Shown: in pieces, positions 21,687 to 29,992 of the stretch
Layout of the letters: every line of letters starts with the position of its first letter
Position numbering within the stretch: position 1 is the stretch's first letter
Assembly: GCA_014647935.1 (NCBI GenBank)
Contig: BMQD01000038.1
Coordinates: 1-39,826 of the forward strand
Reading direction: 5' to 3'
Source: Planomonospora parontospora
GTDB lineage: Bacteria > Actinomycetota > Actinomycetes > Streptosporangiales > Streptosporangiaceae
Length of the DNA: 39,826 nt
Translations under genes and position numbers: made by a program
Notes under the pieces: generated by a model
Database searches by the model: none
Told to the model about the DNA's origin: nothing
Seen by the model: the letters and a program-made list of their open reading frames with translations, nothing else

Positions 21687-24272
21687 TCACCGCCGCCCCG
21701 GTCCCGCGGCGGGCAGGCGGACGGTGAAGACGGTGCCGCCGCCCTCGCCGGGGGCGGCGGTCACGGTGCCGCCGTGCGCCTCGACGATGGCCTTGGTGAC
21801 GGCCAGGCCCAGGCCGGTGCCCTTGATGCCGGCCCGCCGGGCGGTGGAGGCGCGGAAGAACCGGTCGAACAGGCGGGGGTACTCCTCGGCGGGTATCCCG
21901 ATGCCGGTGTCGGCCACCGTCACCGCGACCGTCCCGCTGGTGCACCCCTCGTCCCCGTGGCCGCCGTCGCAGCCGGCGGTGACGGTGACGGTCCCGTGCT
22001 CGGGGGTGTACTTGACCGCGTTGGACAGCAGGTTGTCGAGCACCTGGCGGAGCCGTACCGGGTCGGCGCGGGCGGGCAGGTGCAGGGCCAGGTCGGTGGT
22101 GAGGGTCAGGTGCTTGGCCGCGGCGGCGGCCCGGTGCTCGTCGACGGCCTGGCGGACCAGCCGGGTCAGCGAGACGGGCCGGGGGTCGACGGTGATGTGG
22201 CCGGCGTCCAGGCGGGCCAGGTCGAGCAGGTCGTCGACCAGGTGCTGCAGGTGGGCGGTCTTGCGGTCGATGACGTCGGCGAACATGCGGGGCTCGTCGG
22301 TCAGGTCGGGCAGGTCGGCGAGCATCTCGGCGTAGCTGCGGATGACGGAGACGGGGGAGCGGATCTCATGGCTGACCAGGGCGACGAGCTCGTCCTTCAT
22401 CCGGTCCAGGTCACGCAGCCGGCGCACCTGCTCCTGCTCCCTTTCCAGGAGGCGTTCACGCTCCTCGGCGATCCGGTGGCGTTCGGTGACGTCGGTGCAG
22501 ATGCCGTCGGCCAGCAGCCGGCCGCCCTCGCGGCGGGGGGCGGCGCGGGTCCAGATCCAGCGGGTGACGCCGTCCAGGCCGACGACCCGGTACTCGGCCT
22601 GCGCGGGCCTGCCGGAGGCGACCGCCTCGTGCAGCCCGCAGAAGGCCTCCAGGTCGTCGGGGTGGACGAGGCTCTCGGTGAAGGCGGCGGCGTCGATGCC
22701 GAGGGGGACGTGGCCGCCGAGGATCCCGGCGGTGCTCTGGCTCTGGTACGTCCGGCGGGCGTGGCCTCCGTCGTCGATCTCGACGGTCCACACCAGGTCG
22801 TCCAGCTGGGCGACGACCTCGTCGAAGCGGCGCCGGCTGGCGGTCAGGGCCAGGGCGAGGTCCTCGGCGCGGCGGCGCTCCATGAAGCGGCCGATGTGCG
22901 CGCAGACGCCGTCGAGCAGATAGAGCAGGTCGTCGTCGGGCTCCTCGACGGTCTCGGAGAAGAAGGCCAGTACGGCCAGCACGCGCTCGCCGCTGCGCAC
23001 CGGCAGCCCCACGGCGGTGCGCAGGCCCGCGTGCAGCGCGTGCGGGGTGCGCAGGAAGCCGCCCGGCTCGTCACGCAGATCGGGTGTCCACGACCGGCGG
23101 CCGGAGGCCCACACCCGGCCGGGCAGTCCTTCCCCGGGCCGGACGGTCATCAGTTCCGGACCGGTGAACTCCGAGAGGTCGTGGCCGGGCTCGACCCAGG
23201 AGCCGGTGCGGGAGATGCGCTCCCCGCCGGGATCGACCTGCCAGTACTCGCCGCAGCTCCAGCCGAACGCGCCGGCGATCGCGCCGAGCACGCCGCAGGC
23301 GGCCTGCTCGACGGAGCCGGCTTCGGCGAGCGCCTTGATCACGGCGTACTGGGCGTCGCGGAGCACCTGGATGCGGTGGTGGTCGGTGATCTCCCGGCCG
23401 GTGCACATCGCCCCCAGCCGGCGTCCGTCGGCGGTCTCGATCGGCCGCCCGTTGACCGTGAACCGGCGCGGGGGCCTGCCCGGGGCGCGGACCACCACCT
23501 CCTGGCCGTCGAAGCGCCCGCTGACCAGCGCCCGGACCACCGGCGCCTCCTCGGGGGCGAGCAGGGTCCTGCCGTCGGGACCGAACAGGTGGTAGACCCG
23601 CGGCCAGGCGATCATGTCCACCGGCTGCTCCGGCGCCTGGACGAACTCGCGCATCGGCTCGTTGAAGCGGACCAGCCGGCCGTCGGTGTCGCAGGCCGCC
23701 ACCCCGACGTCCAGGCTGTCCAGCAGTGCGGACAGGAACGTCCGCTCCTCCTCCAGCTCCCGCCGGACCTCCTGGAAGCTCGACTGCGAGGCGATCACCG
23801 CCTCCGCCGTCGCGGCCAGCTCCTCCAGTGTCTCCAGATCCTCCGGGCTCCACGGGCGGGGGCGGTGGTCGATCACGCAGAGCGTGCCCAGGGGCCGGCC
23901 GCCGGGCTCGTGCACCGGGACGCCGGCGTAGGCGGCCAGCTCGCCCCGGGCCACGGCGACGATGTCGCGCCACCGTTCGTCGCCGCGGGTGTCGGCCACC
24001 GCCAGCGGGGTGTCGCCGAGGACCAGGTGGCGGCAGACGGACTGGGACAGAGGGCTCTGCCGCTCGGACAGGGACGGGCTGGTCCCCTCGGTGCTGACGA
24101 CCACCTGCCGGTCCTCGGTGATCAGCGAGACCCGGGCGATGGGCACGTCCAGCAGGCGGGCGGCCATCCGGGTCACCCGGTCCAGCAACGGCGACCGGGG
24201 GGCGTCCAGCAGACCGGTGGCCTGCAGGGCCTCCAGCCGTCGCGCGTCACCGACGCGGTCCATGGTCTTCAC
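21687..24272 (-). CDS. Multi-sensor histidine kinase, GAF-PAS-GAF-PAS (orphan, soluble)
   Basis: From GTG 24272 (GGGAGG 7 bases upstream) the protein has 861 residues and no membrane helix. Order: GAF (about 20-165, with VPIARVSLITEDRQ), PAS (about 180-305), GAF (about 315-465, with FGWSCGEYWQVD), PAS (about 475-595, with DGVTRWIWTRAAP), a short coiled coil and HisKA with H635 in LVSHEIRSPVSVI. The ATPase domain has NLLSNAVKYTPE, DTGIGIPAEE and KGTGLGLAV. It is expected to be a cytoplasmic sensor of redox, light or small ligands; the sensor ligands are unknown. No response regulator gene is near, so the partner must be encoded elsewhere. The upstream region is unusually AT-rich. Confidence 0.92.
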   Translation of the reverse strand: MKTMDRVGDARRLEALQATGLLDAPRSPLLDRVTRMAARLLDVPIARVSLITEDRQVVVSTEGTSPSLSERQSPLSQSVCRHLVLGDTPLAVADTRGDERWRDIVAVARGELAAYAGVPVHEPGGRPLGTLCVIDHRPRPWSPEDLETLEELAATAEAVIASQSSFQEVRRELEEERTFLSALLDSLDVGVAACDTDGRLVRFNEPMREFVQAPEQPVDMIAWPRVYHLFGPDGRTLLAPEEAPVVRALVSGRFDGQEVVVRAPGRPPRRFTVNGRPIETADGRRLGAMCTGREITDHHRIQVLRDAQYAVIKALAEAGSVEQAACGVLGAIAGAFGWSCGEYWQVDPGGERISRTGSWVEPGHDLSEFTGPELMTVRPGEGLPGRVWASGRRSWTPDLRDEPGGFLRTPHALHAGLRTAVGLPVRSGERVLAVLAFFSETVEEPDDDLLYLLDGVCAHIGRFMERRRAEDLALALTASRRRFDEVVAQLDDLVWTVEIDDGGHARRTYQSQSTAGILGGHVPLGIDAAAFTESLVHPDDLEAFCGLHEAVASGRPAQAEYRVVGLDGVTRWIWTRAAPRREGGRLLADGICTDVTERHRIAEERERLLEREQEQVRRLRDLDRMKDELVALVSHEIRSPVSVIRSYAEMLADLPDLTDEPRMFADVIDRKTAHLQHLVDDLLDLARLDAGHITVDPRPVSLTRLVRQAVDEHRAAAAAKHLTLTTDLALHLPARADPVRLRQVLDNLLSNAVKYTPEHGTVTVTAGCDGGHGDEGCTSGTVAVTVADTGIGIPAEEYPRLFDRFFRASTARRAGIKGTGLGLAVTKAIVEAHGGTVTAAPGEGGGTVFTVRLPAAGPGRR

Positions 24273-24392
24273 ACTCCCACCTCCCCGAGCATCGCTCCCT
24301 ACCCGGCTCTAGGTGATTAAGACCCTTATATCCTTTATCTTATTAAAAATACCTTTCTCTGGTGTTATGGCTCACTTCTCGACCGTCCCGGC
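24273..24392 (-). promoter_or_regulatory. AT-rich promoter island before the GAF/PAS kinase
   Basis: Within this 120-bp gap, 24311-24360 is about 72% A+T (36 of 50 bases), in a region otherwise above 70% G+C. It lies directly upstream of the kinase start and downstream of the DUF6766 stop. It is the most AT-rich stretch I noticed in the window. Promoter and possible nucleoid-protein binding are likely; I cannot assign exact boxes. Confidence 0.5.
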
Positions 24393-25067
24393 TCAGCCCT
24401 CGACGTCGGTCGCACGGTGCGGCGCGCCGACCGGCTTGGACTCCGGCGACCCCCGCTGGCGCAGGTACACCGAGAGCACGACCATCGAGAGCACCGCCAG
24501 GAACTCCGACTGCCAGTTCTGCAGGGTCCGGTTCCAGAAGTCGGCCGAGGTGACGTACCCCCACCAGCTCAGCGGGTCCTGCAACCGGGAGAGCCGTTCG
24601 GAGTTCCAGGCCGCCAGCCCCGCCACCGACTGCGCCAGCCACGACAGCAGGAAGACCAGCCCCATCACCAGGCCGAGGGAGTTGCCGTACAGGGTCTGCC
24701 GCAGGTCCGTCGCCCTGGCCCAGGCCGGGCCGTCCGGCCGGGCGTGCGGGCCGACCTGCTGGTCGGCGTCGCTCTCCGGGCCCTCCTTGCCGGGCTTCTT
24801 CGACTCCGGCGAGCCGCGCTGCACCCACCAGACGGTGGCCAGGATGAACAGCAGGAACTGCAGGTACTCCGACTGCCAGTTCTCCGCCACGTCGACGGCG
24901 AAGTCCGAGGAGGTGACGTACCCGGCCCAGGAGACCGGAGCCCCGCCCTCGGCGAGCTGCCGGTCGTTGTACGCCGCGGTCCCCGCCACCGACTGCCCGG
25001 CCAGCGCCAGCGCGAACAGGCCCAGGAAGAACAGGCTGAGGGCGTTGTCCCTGACGAAACGTCTCAC
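24393..25067 (-). CDS. DUF6766 family membrane protein with internal duplication
   Basis: The 224-residue protein begins at GTG 25067 with GGAGGAGG close upstream. It is two repeats of one unit: residues about 1-95 and 125-215 both contain a helix (LSLFFLGLFALALAGQSVAG versus LGLVMGLVFLLSWLAQSVAG), then GYVTS(S/A)DF, NWQSE(Y/F)L, a second helix and the ending QRGSPESK. That makes four membrane helices with a charged linker (residues about 95-125). The family has no known function; it is common in actinobacteria and some proteobacteria. It is the last gene of a three-gene operon with a 27-residue membrane peptide and a lipoprotein. Confidence 0.88.
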   Translation of the reverse strand: MRRFVRDNALSLFFLGLFALALAGQSVAGTAAYNDRQLAEGGAPVSWAGYVTSSDFAVDVAENWQSEYLQFLLFILATVWWVQRGSPESKKPGKEGPESDADQQVGPHARPDGPAWARATDLRQTLYGNSLGLVMGLVFLLSWLAQSVAGLAAWNSERLSRLQDPLSWWGYVTSADFWNRTLQNWQSEFLAVLSMVVLSVYLRQRGSPESKPVGAPHRATDVEG

Positions 25068-25077
25068 GGTCCTCCTC

Positions 25078-25161
25078 CTACCGGTGCAGCAGGCCGATGG
25101 CGAAGACGTACGCCAGGCCCGCCACGATGACGACGACGGTCACGGCGAACATCACCCGCAT
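25078..25161 (-). CDS. 27-residue single-helix membrane peptide
   Basis: The ATG at 25161 has GGAGGGG at the right distance, starts 2 bases after the lipoprotein stop and the TAG at 25078-25080 is 10 bp before the DUF6766 start, so it fits tightly into the operon. The peptide is M-R followed by an almost uninterrupted hydrophobic helix (FAVTVVVIVAGLAYVFAIG) and ends LLHR. It is shorter than most annotation cut-offs. It may be a small subunit or stabiliser of the DUF6766 protein; this is inference. Confidence 0.65.
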   Translation of the reverse strand: MRVMFAVTVVVIVAGLAYVFAIGLLHR

Positions 25162-25163
25162 GG

Positions 25164-25559
25164 TCACCCCTCCACCTCGCACGAGTACGGCAGCGCGCCG
25201 CGCGGCCGGCAGCCCGCCGCGCGCACCAGCCAGCCCTGCGGGAAGCGGTGCAGGAAGACGGTGTCGCGGGCGAGCCGTACCAGGGCCTCGTCCCCCCAGA
25301 CCTCGGCTCCGCCCGGCGCTCCGCCGGGCAGGTCGAGTTCCAGCACGGCCTGCTCGCACCCCTGACCGCCGGACCTGAGGCTCGCGGCGGCCTCGGGGGC
25401 CAGCAGTGCGCACGCCCGCCCGCCCTGCCCGGCGGTCACCGCGGCGTAGAACGACTCCGCCGCGGACCGGGCCGGCTCCCGGTCGGCGGACGCGCAGCCC
25501 GCCGACGCCGCTCCGGCGGCCAGCGCCACCGCGGTCGCCAGGATCACTCTCGTTCTCAT
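25164..25559 (-). CDS. Small secreted lipoprotein
   Basis: The 131-residue protein has a lipoprotein signal: MRTRVILATAVALAAGAAS then the lipobox SAGC, with C22 as the lipidated residue. The mature part has about 109 residues with three more cysteines near 50, 68 and 116/126, which could form disulfides. I do not recognise a domain; the layout (small helical start ESFYAAV, then a mixed C-terminus with WLVRAAGC) resembles actinobacterial lipoproteins of the NTF2-like type. It is the first gene of the operon with the 27-residue peptide and DUF6766. Confidence 0.75.
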   Translation of the reverse strand: MRTRVILATAVALAAGAASAGCASADREPARSAAESFYAAVTAGQGGRACALLAPEAAASLRSGGQGCEQAVLELDLPGGAPGGAEVWGDEALVRLARDTVFLHRFPQGWLVRAAGCRPRGALPYSCEVEG

Positions 25560-25610
25560 CCCCGCCCTCTGCCCCGGCGATCACGTGAGTCACCAGGGGA
25601 GACCACCGGA

Positions 25611-26570
25611 TCAGCCCCCGGCCGCCTCGCCGAGCAGGCGGTCCCAGTCGGACAGGAACCGGGGCAGGCCGTAGCGGGCCAGGGCGGCGGCCCGGGCGTG
25701 CTTGCCGACCTGCCGGGCCAGCTCCGGCTCCCCGGTGAAGGCTTCCAGGGCGGCGGCGAGCACGGACACCCGGGTCGAGATCACGCCCGCCTCCGGCGGG
25801 ACCGCCTCCACGGCCTCGGTCGCGGCCAGCGCCACGACCGGCATGCCGATCATCATGGCCTCGATCAGCGAGAGCCCCAGCGAGGTCCACCGATAGGGGT
25901 GCAGGTAGACCCGGCGGCGGGCGAGCTCGGCGTGCATCGCCGCCTGCGGCAGGTCCTCGAAGGCGCCCAGGGGGATCCCCAGGTGCCCGGCCAGCCCGGT
26001 GACCTTCATGCCGAACACGTCCAGCGGCGCCTCCTCGGCGAACCGCGGCAGCAGGTCGGTGCCCGCCACGCGGGTGCGCCGGACCGGCTCGTTGACGACG
26101 ACGGCGGCCCGGGGCAGCTCGCCGGTGTAGAGGGGGCCGGGGTCGAGGACGCCGTGCTCGATCACCCGTACGGGGGCCCGGCCGTTGTCCCAGAACAGCG
26201 CGTTGAAGTGGGTCACGTGGACCAGCGGGACGTCGTCGCGGTCGGCCAGCGGGTGCCGGGTGGCCGGGACCTCGCCCTTGGGCGTGTTGTGCTCGACGTA
26301 GACGGCGGGCACGTCCCGCCCCGGGCGCCGGCCCAGCCACCGCTCGGCCAGCTCGGTCTCGTGCGGCCGCTGCAGGACGACCAGGTCGACCTCCTCCTCG
26401 CGCAGCCGGTCGGCCGGCACCTCCCGCACGGCCTCCGGCCACGGGAAGGTCCGCGCCCGGCCGCGCCCGTCGGGGCCCCGGTCGGGAGTGAGGGGGACCA
26501 GGTAGTCGTGGGCCCCGTGGACGAAGGACGTGGTCCACGAGCCGTGCACGTGCCAGAGCAGGATCCTCAC
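25611..26570 (-). CDS. Glycosyltransferase, GT4-like (GT-B fold)
   Basis: The 319-residue protein starts at a GTG overlapping the GmhB stop by 4 bases (GTGA) with GGGGAG upstream. The C-terminal half has the GT-B donor-site pattern SLGLSLIEAMMIGMPVVALAAT, similar to the EX7E motif region of GT4 enzymes (first Glu replaced by Ser-Leu-Gly). The N-terminal half contains VYVEHNTPKGEVPATRHPL, a segment found in actinobacterial glycosyltransferases of heptose clusters. No signal peptide is seen, so it acts at the inner face of the membrane. Pairing with GmhB suggests a heptose or hexose donor, but the donor is unproven. Confidence 0.82.
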   Translation of the reverse strand: MRILLWHVHGSWTTSFVHGAHDYLVPLTPDRGPDGRGRARTFPWPEAVREVPADRLREEEVDLVVLQRPHETELAERWLGRRPGRDVPAVYVEHNTPKGEVPATRHPLADRDDVPLVHVTHFNALFWDNGRAPVRVIEHGVLDPGPLYTGELPRAAVVVNEPVRRTRVAGTDLLPRFAEEAPLDVFGMKVTGLAGHLGIPLGAFEDLPQAAMHAELARRRVYLHPYRWTSLGLSLIEAMMIGMPVVALAATEAVEAVPPEAGVISTRVSVLAAALEAFTGEPELARQVGKHARAAALARYGLPRFLSDWDRLLGEAAGG

Positions 26571-27127
26571 GACACAGCTCCCCGGGCGGGGACGGGCACG
26601 GCGGAGCCGAGCGCCAGAGCGACCGCGGCGGCGAGGTCCGGGGCGACCTCCGGGGCGGCGGCGACCTCCTCGGGCAGCGTCACCTCCGTCGGGACCAGGA
26701 TGCCGCGCGCCCCGGCGGCGCGGGCCGCCTCGACGTCCCGGCCGATGTCCCCGATCACCACGCAGTCGCGGGGGTCCGCGCCGAGCTCCTCCGCCGCGCG
26801 CAGGACCAGCCCGGGGGCGGGTTTGCGGCAGCCGCAGCCGCCGGCGTCATCGTGCGGGCAGACCGCCCACACGTCGAACGGGCCGAGCAGCTCCTCGACG
26901 CGGGCGTTGACCGCCGCCAGCTCCTCCGCGCCGATCAGCCCCCTGGCCACCCCCGACTGGTTGGTGACCACGCCGACCCGGACGCCCGCGCGGCGGAGCC
27001 GGTCGAGCACCTCTCCGGCGCCGGTGACCGGCTCGACCAGCTCGGGCCGGCGGTTGTACGGAACGTCTTTCACGAGTGTGCCGTCACGGTCGAAAAGAAT
27101 GGCGGCTGGTCGTTCGTCGTGCGGCAC
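26567..27127 (-). CDS. gmhB: D-glycero-D-manno-heptose 1,7-bisphosphate 7-phosphatase (GmhB-like HAD)
   Basis: This 186-residue HAD-superfamily phosphatase shows D13 and D15 in LFDRDGTLVKD (nucleophile and acid/base), VTNQSGVARGLI (motif II), and the GmhB zinc loop with C90, H92, C98, C100 followed by RKPAPG (K102). IGDIGRDVEAA supplies the final acidic motif, with D replaced by I-G-R-D spacing. GTG 27127 is preceded by GGGAGG. With gmhA and hldE on the other strand it completes the route to ADP-heptose. Histidinol-phosphatases share the fold, but the heptose neighbours decide the call. Confidence 0.9.
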   Translation of the reverse strand: MPHDERPAAILFDRDGTLVKDVPYNRRPELVEPVTGAGEVLDRLRRAGVRVGVVTNQSGVARGLIGAEELAAVNARVEELLGPFDVWAVCPHDDAGGCGCRKPAPGLVLRAAEELGADPRDCVVIGDIGRDVEAARAAGARGILVPTEVTLPEEVAAAPEVAPDLAAAVALALGSAVPVPARGAVS

Positions 27128-27317
27128 TTCATTCCTCCCGAATGCTTCGTCCCTTGCTTTTCCCTATCTTCCCGTTTGCCCGGGGGTTAACCGAGAAAAA
27201 AACTACTTAGAGTGACAATGTGCTGGTTGCAAGCCGTCTAGCTGCACTTCTATCGGGGTGCGGTGTTTGAGAAGCGCTCCTCTCGGTAGTGACTAGGTGT
27301 CTGCGGGAGGCGAATGC
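27128..27317. promoter_or_regulatory. Divergent promoter region of the heptose-glycan cluster
   Basis: This 190-bp spacer separates gmhB (leftward) from the carbamoyltransferase operon (rightward). It has an AT-rich part, about 27186-27225 including an A-rich run, that is likely to hold promoter elements for one or both directions. A GGGAGG ribosome-binding site lies 8 bases before the ATG at 27318. I could not define boxes or operators by eye. Confidence 0.5.
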
Positions 27318-28958
27318 ATGAAATTCCTTGGATTGAATGCGATCTTTCATGACCCGGCGGCGGCCCTGGTCGTCGACGGCGAAGTGGTGGCGGCCGCGGA
27401 GGAGGAGCGGTTCAGTCGGCGCAAGCACGGCAAGCGCCCGGTGCCCTTCTCCGCCTGGGAGCCGCCCGAGCAGGCGGCCGCCTGGTGCCTGGCCCGGGCG
27501 GGGCTCAAGCCCGAGGACCTCGACGGCGTCGCCTACTCCTACGACCCCGCGCTGGTCCGGCCCGGTCAGCAGGGACTCGACGAGCGCTGGGAGGACCTGC
27601 GCACCACCTACGCCCGCCGGGCCCCGAACTTCCTGGCCACCGCGCTGCCCGGCCTCGACCCGGCGCAGGTCCGCTACGTGCCTCACCACGTCGCGCACGC
27701 CGCGTCGGCCGGGCTGGCCGCGCCGTACCGCGACTCGGCCGTCCTGGTCTGCGACGGGCGCGGTGAGGCGGTCTCGCACCTGGCCGGGCGCTACGCCGAC
27801 GGCGAGCTGACCGTCCTGGCCGCCCAGGAACTCCCGCACTCGCTCGGCCTCATGTACGAGGAGGTCACCGAGCACCTGGGCTTCATGCGCTCCAGCGACG
27901 AGTACAAGGTCATGGCCATGGCCTCCTACGGTGAGCCGCGCTTCCTCGGCGAGCTGCGCGAGCTGATCCGCGCCACCGGCGACGGCGGGTTCCGCGTCGA
28001 GCCGGTCGACTGGGCCGGCTACGCCAAGCGGCTCGGCCGGGGGGAGCCCTGGTCGGAGGACCACGCCGACCTCGCCGCCAGCGTGCAGAAGCGGCTGGAG
28101 GAGGTCCTGCTCGACCTCGCCCGGTGGCTGCACGAGCGCACCGGCGAACGGCGGCTGACCATGGCCGGGGGCGTGGCGCTCAACTGCGTCGCCAACACGC
28201 GCCTGCTGGCCGAGGGCCCCTTCGAGGAGCTCTGGGTCCAGCCCGCCGCGGGCGACGCGGGCACCGCGCTCGGCGGGGCGCTGCACCTGGCCCAGGCGGC
28301 CGGGGAGCCGGCCGCGCCGATGCCCGGCGCCGACCTCGGCCGCGGCTGGACCGACGAGGAACTGGCCGCCTGGCTCGACGCGGCGCGGGTGCCGTACGAC
28401 CGCCCCGCCGACCTGGCCGCGGCGGTCGCCGCCGAGCTCGCCGCCGACCGCATCGTCGCCTGGTTCCAGGGGCGCAGCGAGTACGGCCCGCGCGCGCTCG
28501 GCCGCCGCTCCCTGATGGCCCACCCGGGCCGGGCCGCCAACACCGAGCGGCTCAACGACGTCAAGGGCCGCGAGCAGTTCCGCCCGATCGCGCCGATGGT
28601 GCTCGCCGAGCGGGCCGCCGACATCTTCGAGCGGGGACCGATCCCGAGCCCCTACATGCTCTTCGTCCACGACGTGCGCCCCGAGTGGCGCGACCGCATC
28701 CCGGCCGTCGTGCACGTCGACGGCACCGCCCGGATCCAGACGGTGGACCGGGCCGGCGACCCGCTGCTCGCCCGGATGCTGCAGGAGTTCGAGGTCAGGA
28801 CCGGGCTGCCGGTCGTGGTCAACACCAGTCTCAACACCGCCGGGCGGCCCATGGTCGACGATCCCCGCGACGCACTGGAGTGCTTCGGCTCGGCCCCGGT
28901 CGACCTGCTCGTCCTCGGCCCGTACCTGATCCACCGGGGGAAGGTGTTCGCTTCATGA
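27318..28958 (+). CDS. NodU/CmcH-type O-carbamoyltransferase
   Basis: The 546-residue enzyme is expected to transfer a carbamoyl group from carbamoyl phosphate (through carbamoyl-AMP) to a hydroxyl of a sugar or antibiotic. The start MKFLGLNAIFHDPAAALVVDG is typical. HHVAHAASA with H123, H124 and H127 forms the metal/nucleotide site of the Kae1-like domain, and the YrdC-like C-terminal domain carries QGRSEYGPRALGRRS, DVKGREQFRPIAPMV and VNTSLNTAGRP. It is the first gene of a long, coupled operon; the next ATG overlaps its stop by 4 bases. Substrate is unknown; heptose or another residue of the glycan is most plausible. NodU (Nod factor) and TobZ (tobramycin) are the best-known relatives. Confidence 0.94.
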   Translation: MKFLGLNAIFHDPAAALVVDGEVVAAAEEERFSRRKHGKRPVPFSAWEPPEQAAAWCLARAGLKPEDLDGVAYSYDPALVRPGQQGLDERWEDLRTTYARRAPNFLATALPGLDPAQVRYVPHHVAHAASAGLAAPYRDSAVLVCDGRGEAVSHLAGRYADGELTVLAAQELPHSLGLMYEEVTEHLGFMRSSDEYKVMAMASYGEPRFLGELRELIRATGDGGFRVEPVDWAGYAKRLGRGEPWSEDHADLAASVQKRLEEVLLDLARWLHERTGERRLTMAGGVALNCVANTRLLAEGPFEELWVQPAAGDAGTALGGALHLAQAAGEPAAPMPGADLGRGWTDEELAAWLDAARVPYDRPADLAAAVAAELAADRIVAWFQGRSEYGPRALGRRSLMAHPGRAANTERLNDVKGREQFRPIAPMVLAERAADIFERGPIPSPYMLFVHDVRPEWRDRIPAVVHVDGTARIQTVDRAGDPLLARMLQEFEVRTGLPVVVNTSLNTAGRPMVDDPRDALECFGSAPVDLLVLGPYLIHRGKVFAS

Positions 28959-29992
28959 TCACTGTTGTCGTGCCGACGATCGGCCGCCCCACCCTGACCG
29001 CCACCCTGGCGGCACTGGAGCCCGGCACCGACGTCATCGTGGTCGACGACCGCCCGGACCCGCTCGCGGGCGACGGCTGGGAGGCCGACGGCGTTCCCCC
29101 GGACGGGCCCGCCGCCGCGCCCGGCGGCCCGCCCTTCGTCGGCCCGGCCTCGCTCGGCACCGACGCCGACGTGCTGGCCGCCGTACGCGCGGCCGGAGGG
29201 CGGGTCACGGTCCTGCGCTCCGGCGGCCGGGGACCGGCCGCCGCCAGGAACACCGGGTGGCGGGCGGCGTCGACGCCGTGGATCGTCTTCCTCGACGACG
29301 ACGTGATCCCCGAGCCCGGCTGGGACAAGGCCGTCCGCGCCGACCTGGAGGACCTGCCCGCCGACGTGGGCGGCAGCCAGGGGCGCATCGAGGTGCCGCT
29401 CCCGGCCGGCCGCAGGCCCACCGACGCCGAGCGCAACACCGCGGGGCTGGCCGACGCCGACTGGATCACCGCGGACATGGCCTACCGGCGCGAGGTCCTG
29501 GAACGGACCGGTGGTTTCGACGAGCGCTTCCCGCGCGCCTACCGGGAGGACGCCGACCTCGCACTGCGCGTGCAGGCGGCCGGATACCGGCTGGTCAAGG
29601 GGGAGCGCGTCACCCGGCACCCGGTCCGCGACGACGGCTTCTGGGCCAGCGTGCGCTTCCAGCGGGGCAACGCCGACGACGCGCTGATGCGGCGCGTCCA
29701 CGGCCCCGGCTGGCGGGCGATGCTCGGCGGCGCGCCCGGCCGGCTCCGCCGGCACGCGCTCGTCACCGGGTTCGGCCTGCTGGCGGCCGGGGCGGGGCTG
29801 GCCGGGCGGCGGCGGACGGCCGCCGCCGCGGCGGCGGCGTGGGCGCTGCTGACCGCGGAGTTCGCCTGGGCGCGCATCGCCCCGGGCCCGCGCACCCCCG
29901 AGGAGATCCGGCGGATGGCGGTCACCAGCGCGGTCATCCCCCCGGCGGCCTGCGCGCACCGCCTCCGCGGCGAGCTGAGGGCGCGCCGATGA
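28955..29992 (+). CDS. Glycosyltransferase family 2, C-terminal membrane anchor
   Basis: The 345-residue protein overlaps the carbamoyltransferase by 4 bases. It begins ITVVVPTIGRPTLTATL and has the GT-A catalytic marks: PAAARNTGW, FLDDDVIPEPGW (DxD) and FDERFPRAYREDADLALR. After residue about 250 come one or two hydrophobic helices (LVTGFGLLAAGAGLAG, AWALLTAEFAWA) and a basic tail, so it is probably membrane-anchored with the catalytic domain inside the cell. An unusual loop of about 35 Gly/Pro/Ala-rich residues (40-75) interrupts the N-terminal sheet. The sugar it transfers is not known; the neighbours suggest a step in building a heptose-containing glycan. Confidence 0.9.
   Translation: MITVVVPTIGRPTLTATLAALEPGTDVIVVDDRPDPLAGDGWEADGVPPDGPAAAPGGPPFVGPASLGTDADVLAAVRAAGGRVTVLRSGGRGPAAARNTGWRAASTPWIVFLDDDVIPEPGWDKAVRADLEDLPADVGGSQGRIEVPLPAGRRPTDAERNTAGLADADWITADMAYRREVLERTGGFDERFPRAYREDADLALRVQAAGYRLVKGERVTRHPVRDDGFWASVRFQRGNADDALMRRVHGPGWRAMLGGAPGRLRRHALVTGFGLLAAGAGLAGRRRTAAAAAAAWALLTAEFAWARIAPGPRTPEEIRRMAVTSAVIPPAACAHRLRGELRARR

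Noticed and set aside
21774-24320. 848-codon plus-strand frame opposite the GAF/PAS kinase
   Set aside because: Shadow frame rich in Gly/Val/Asp/His; the minus strand has a good ribosome-binding site and a full kinase.
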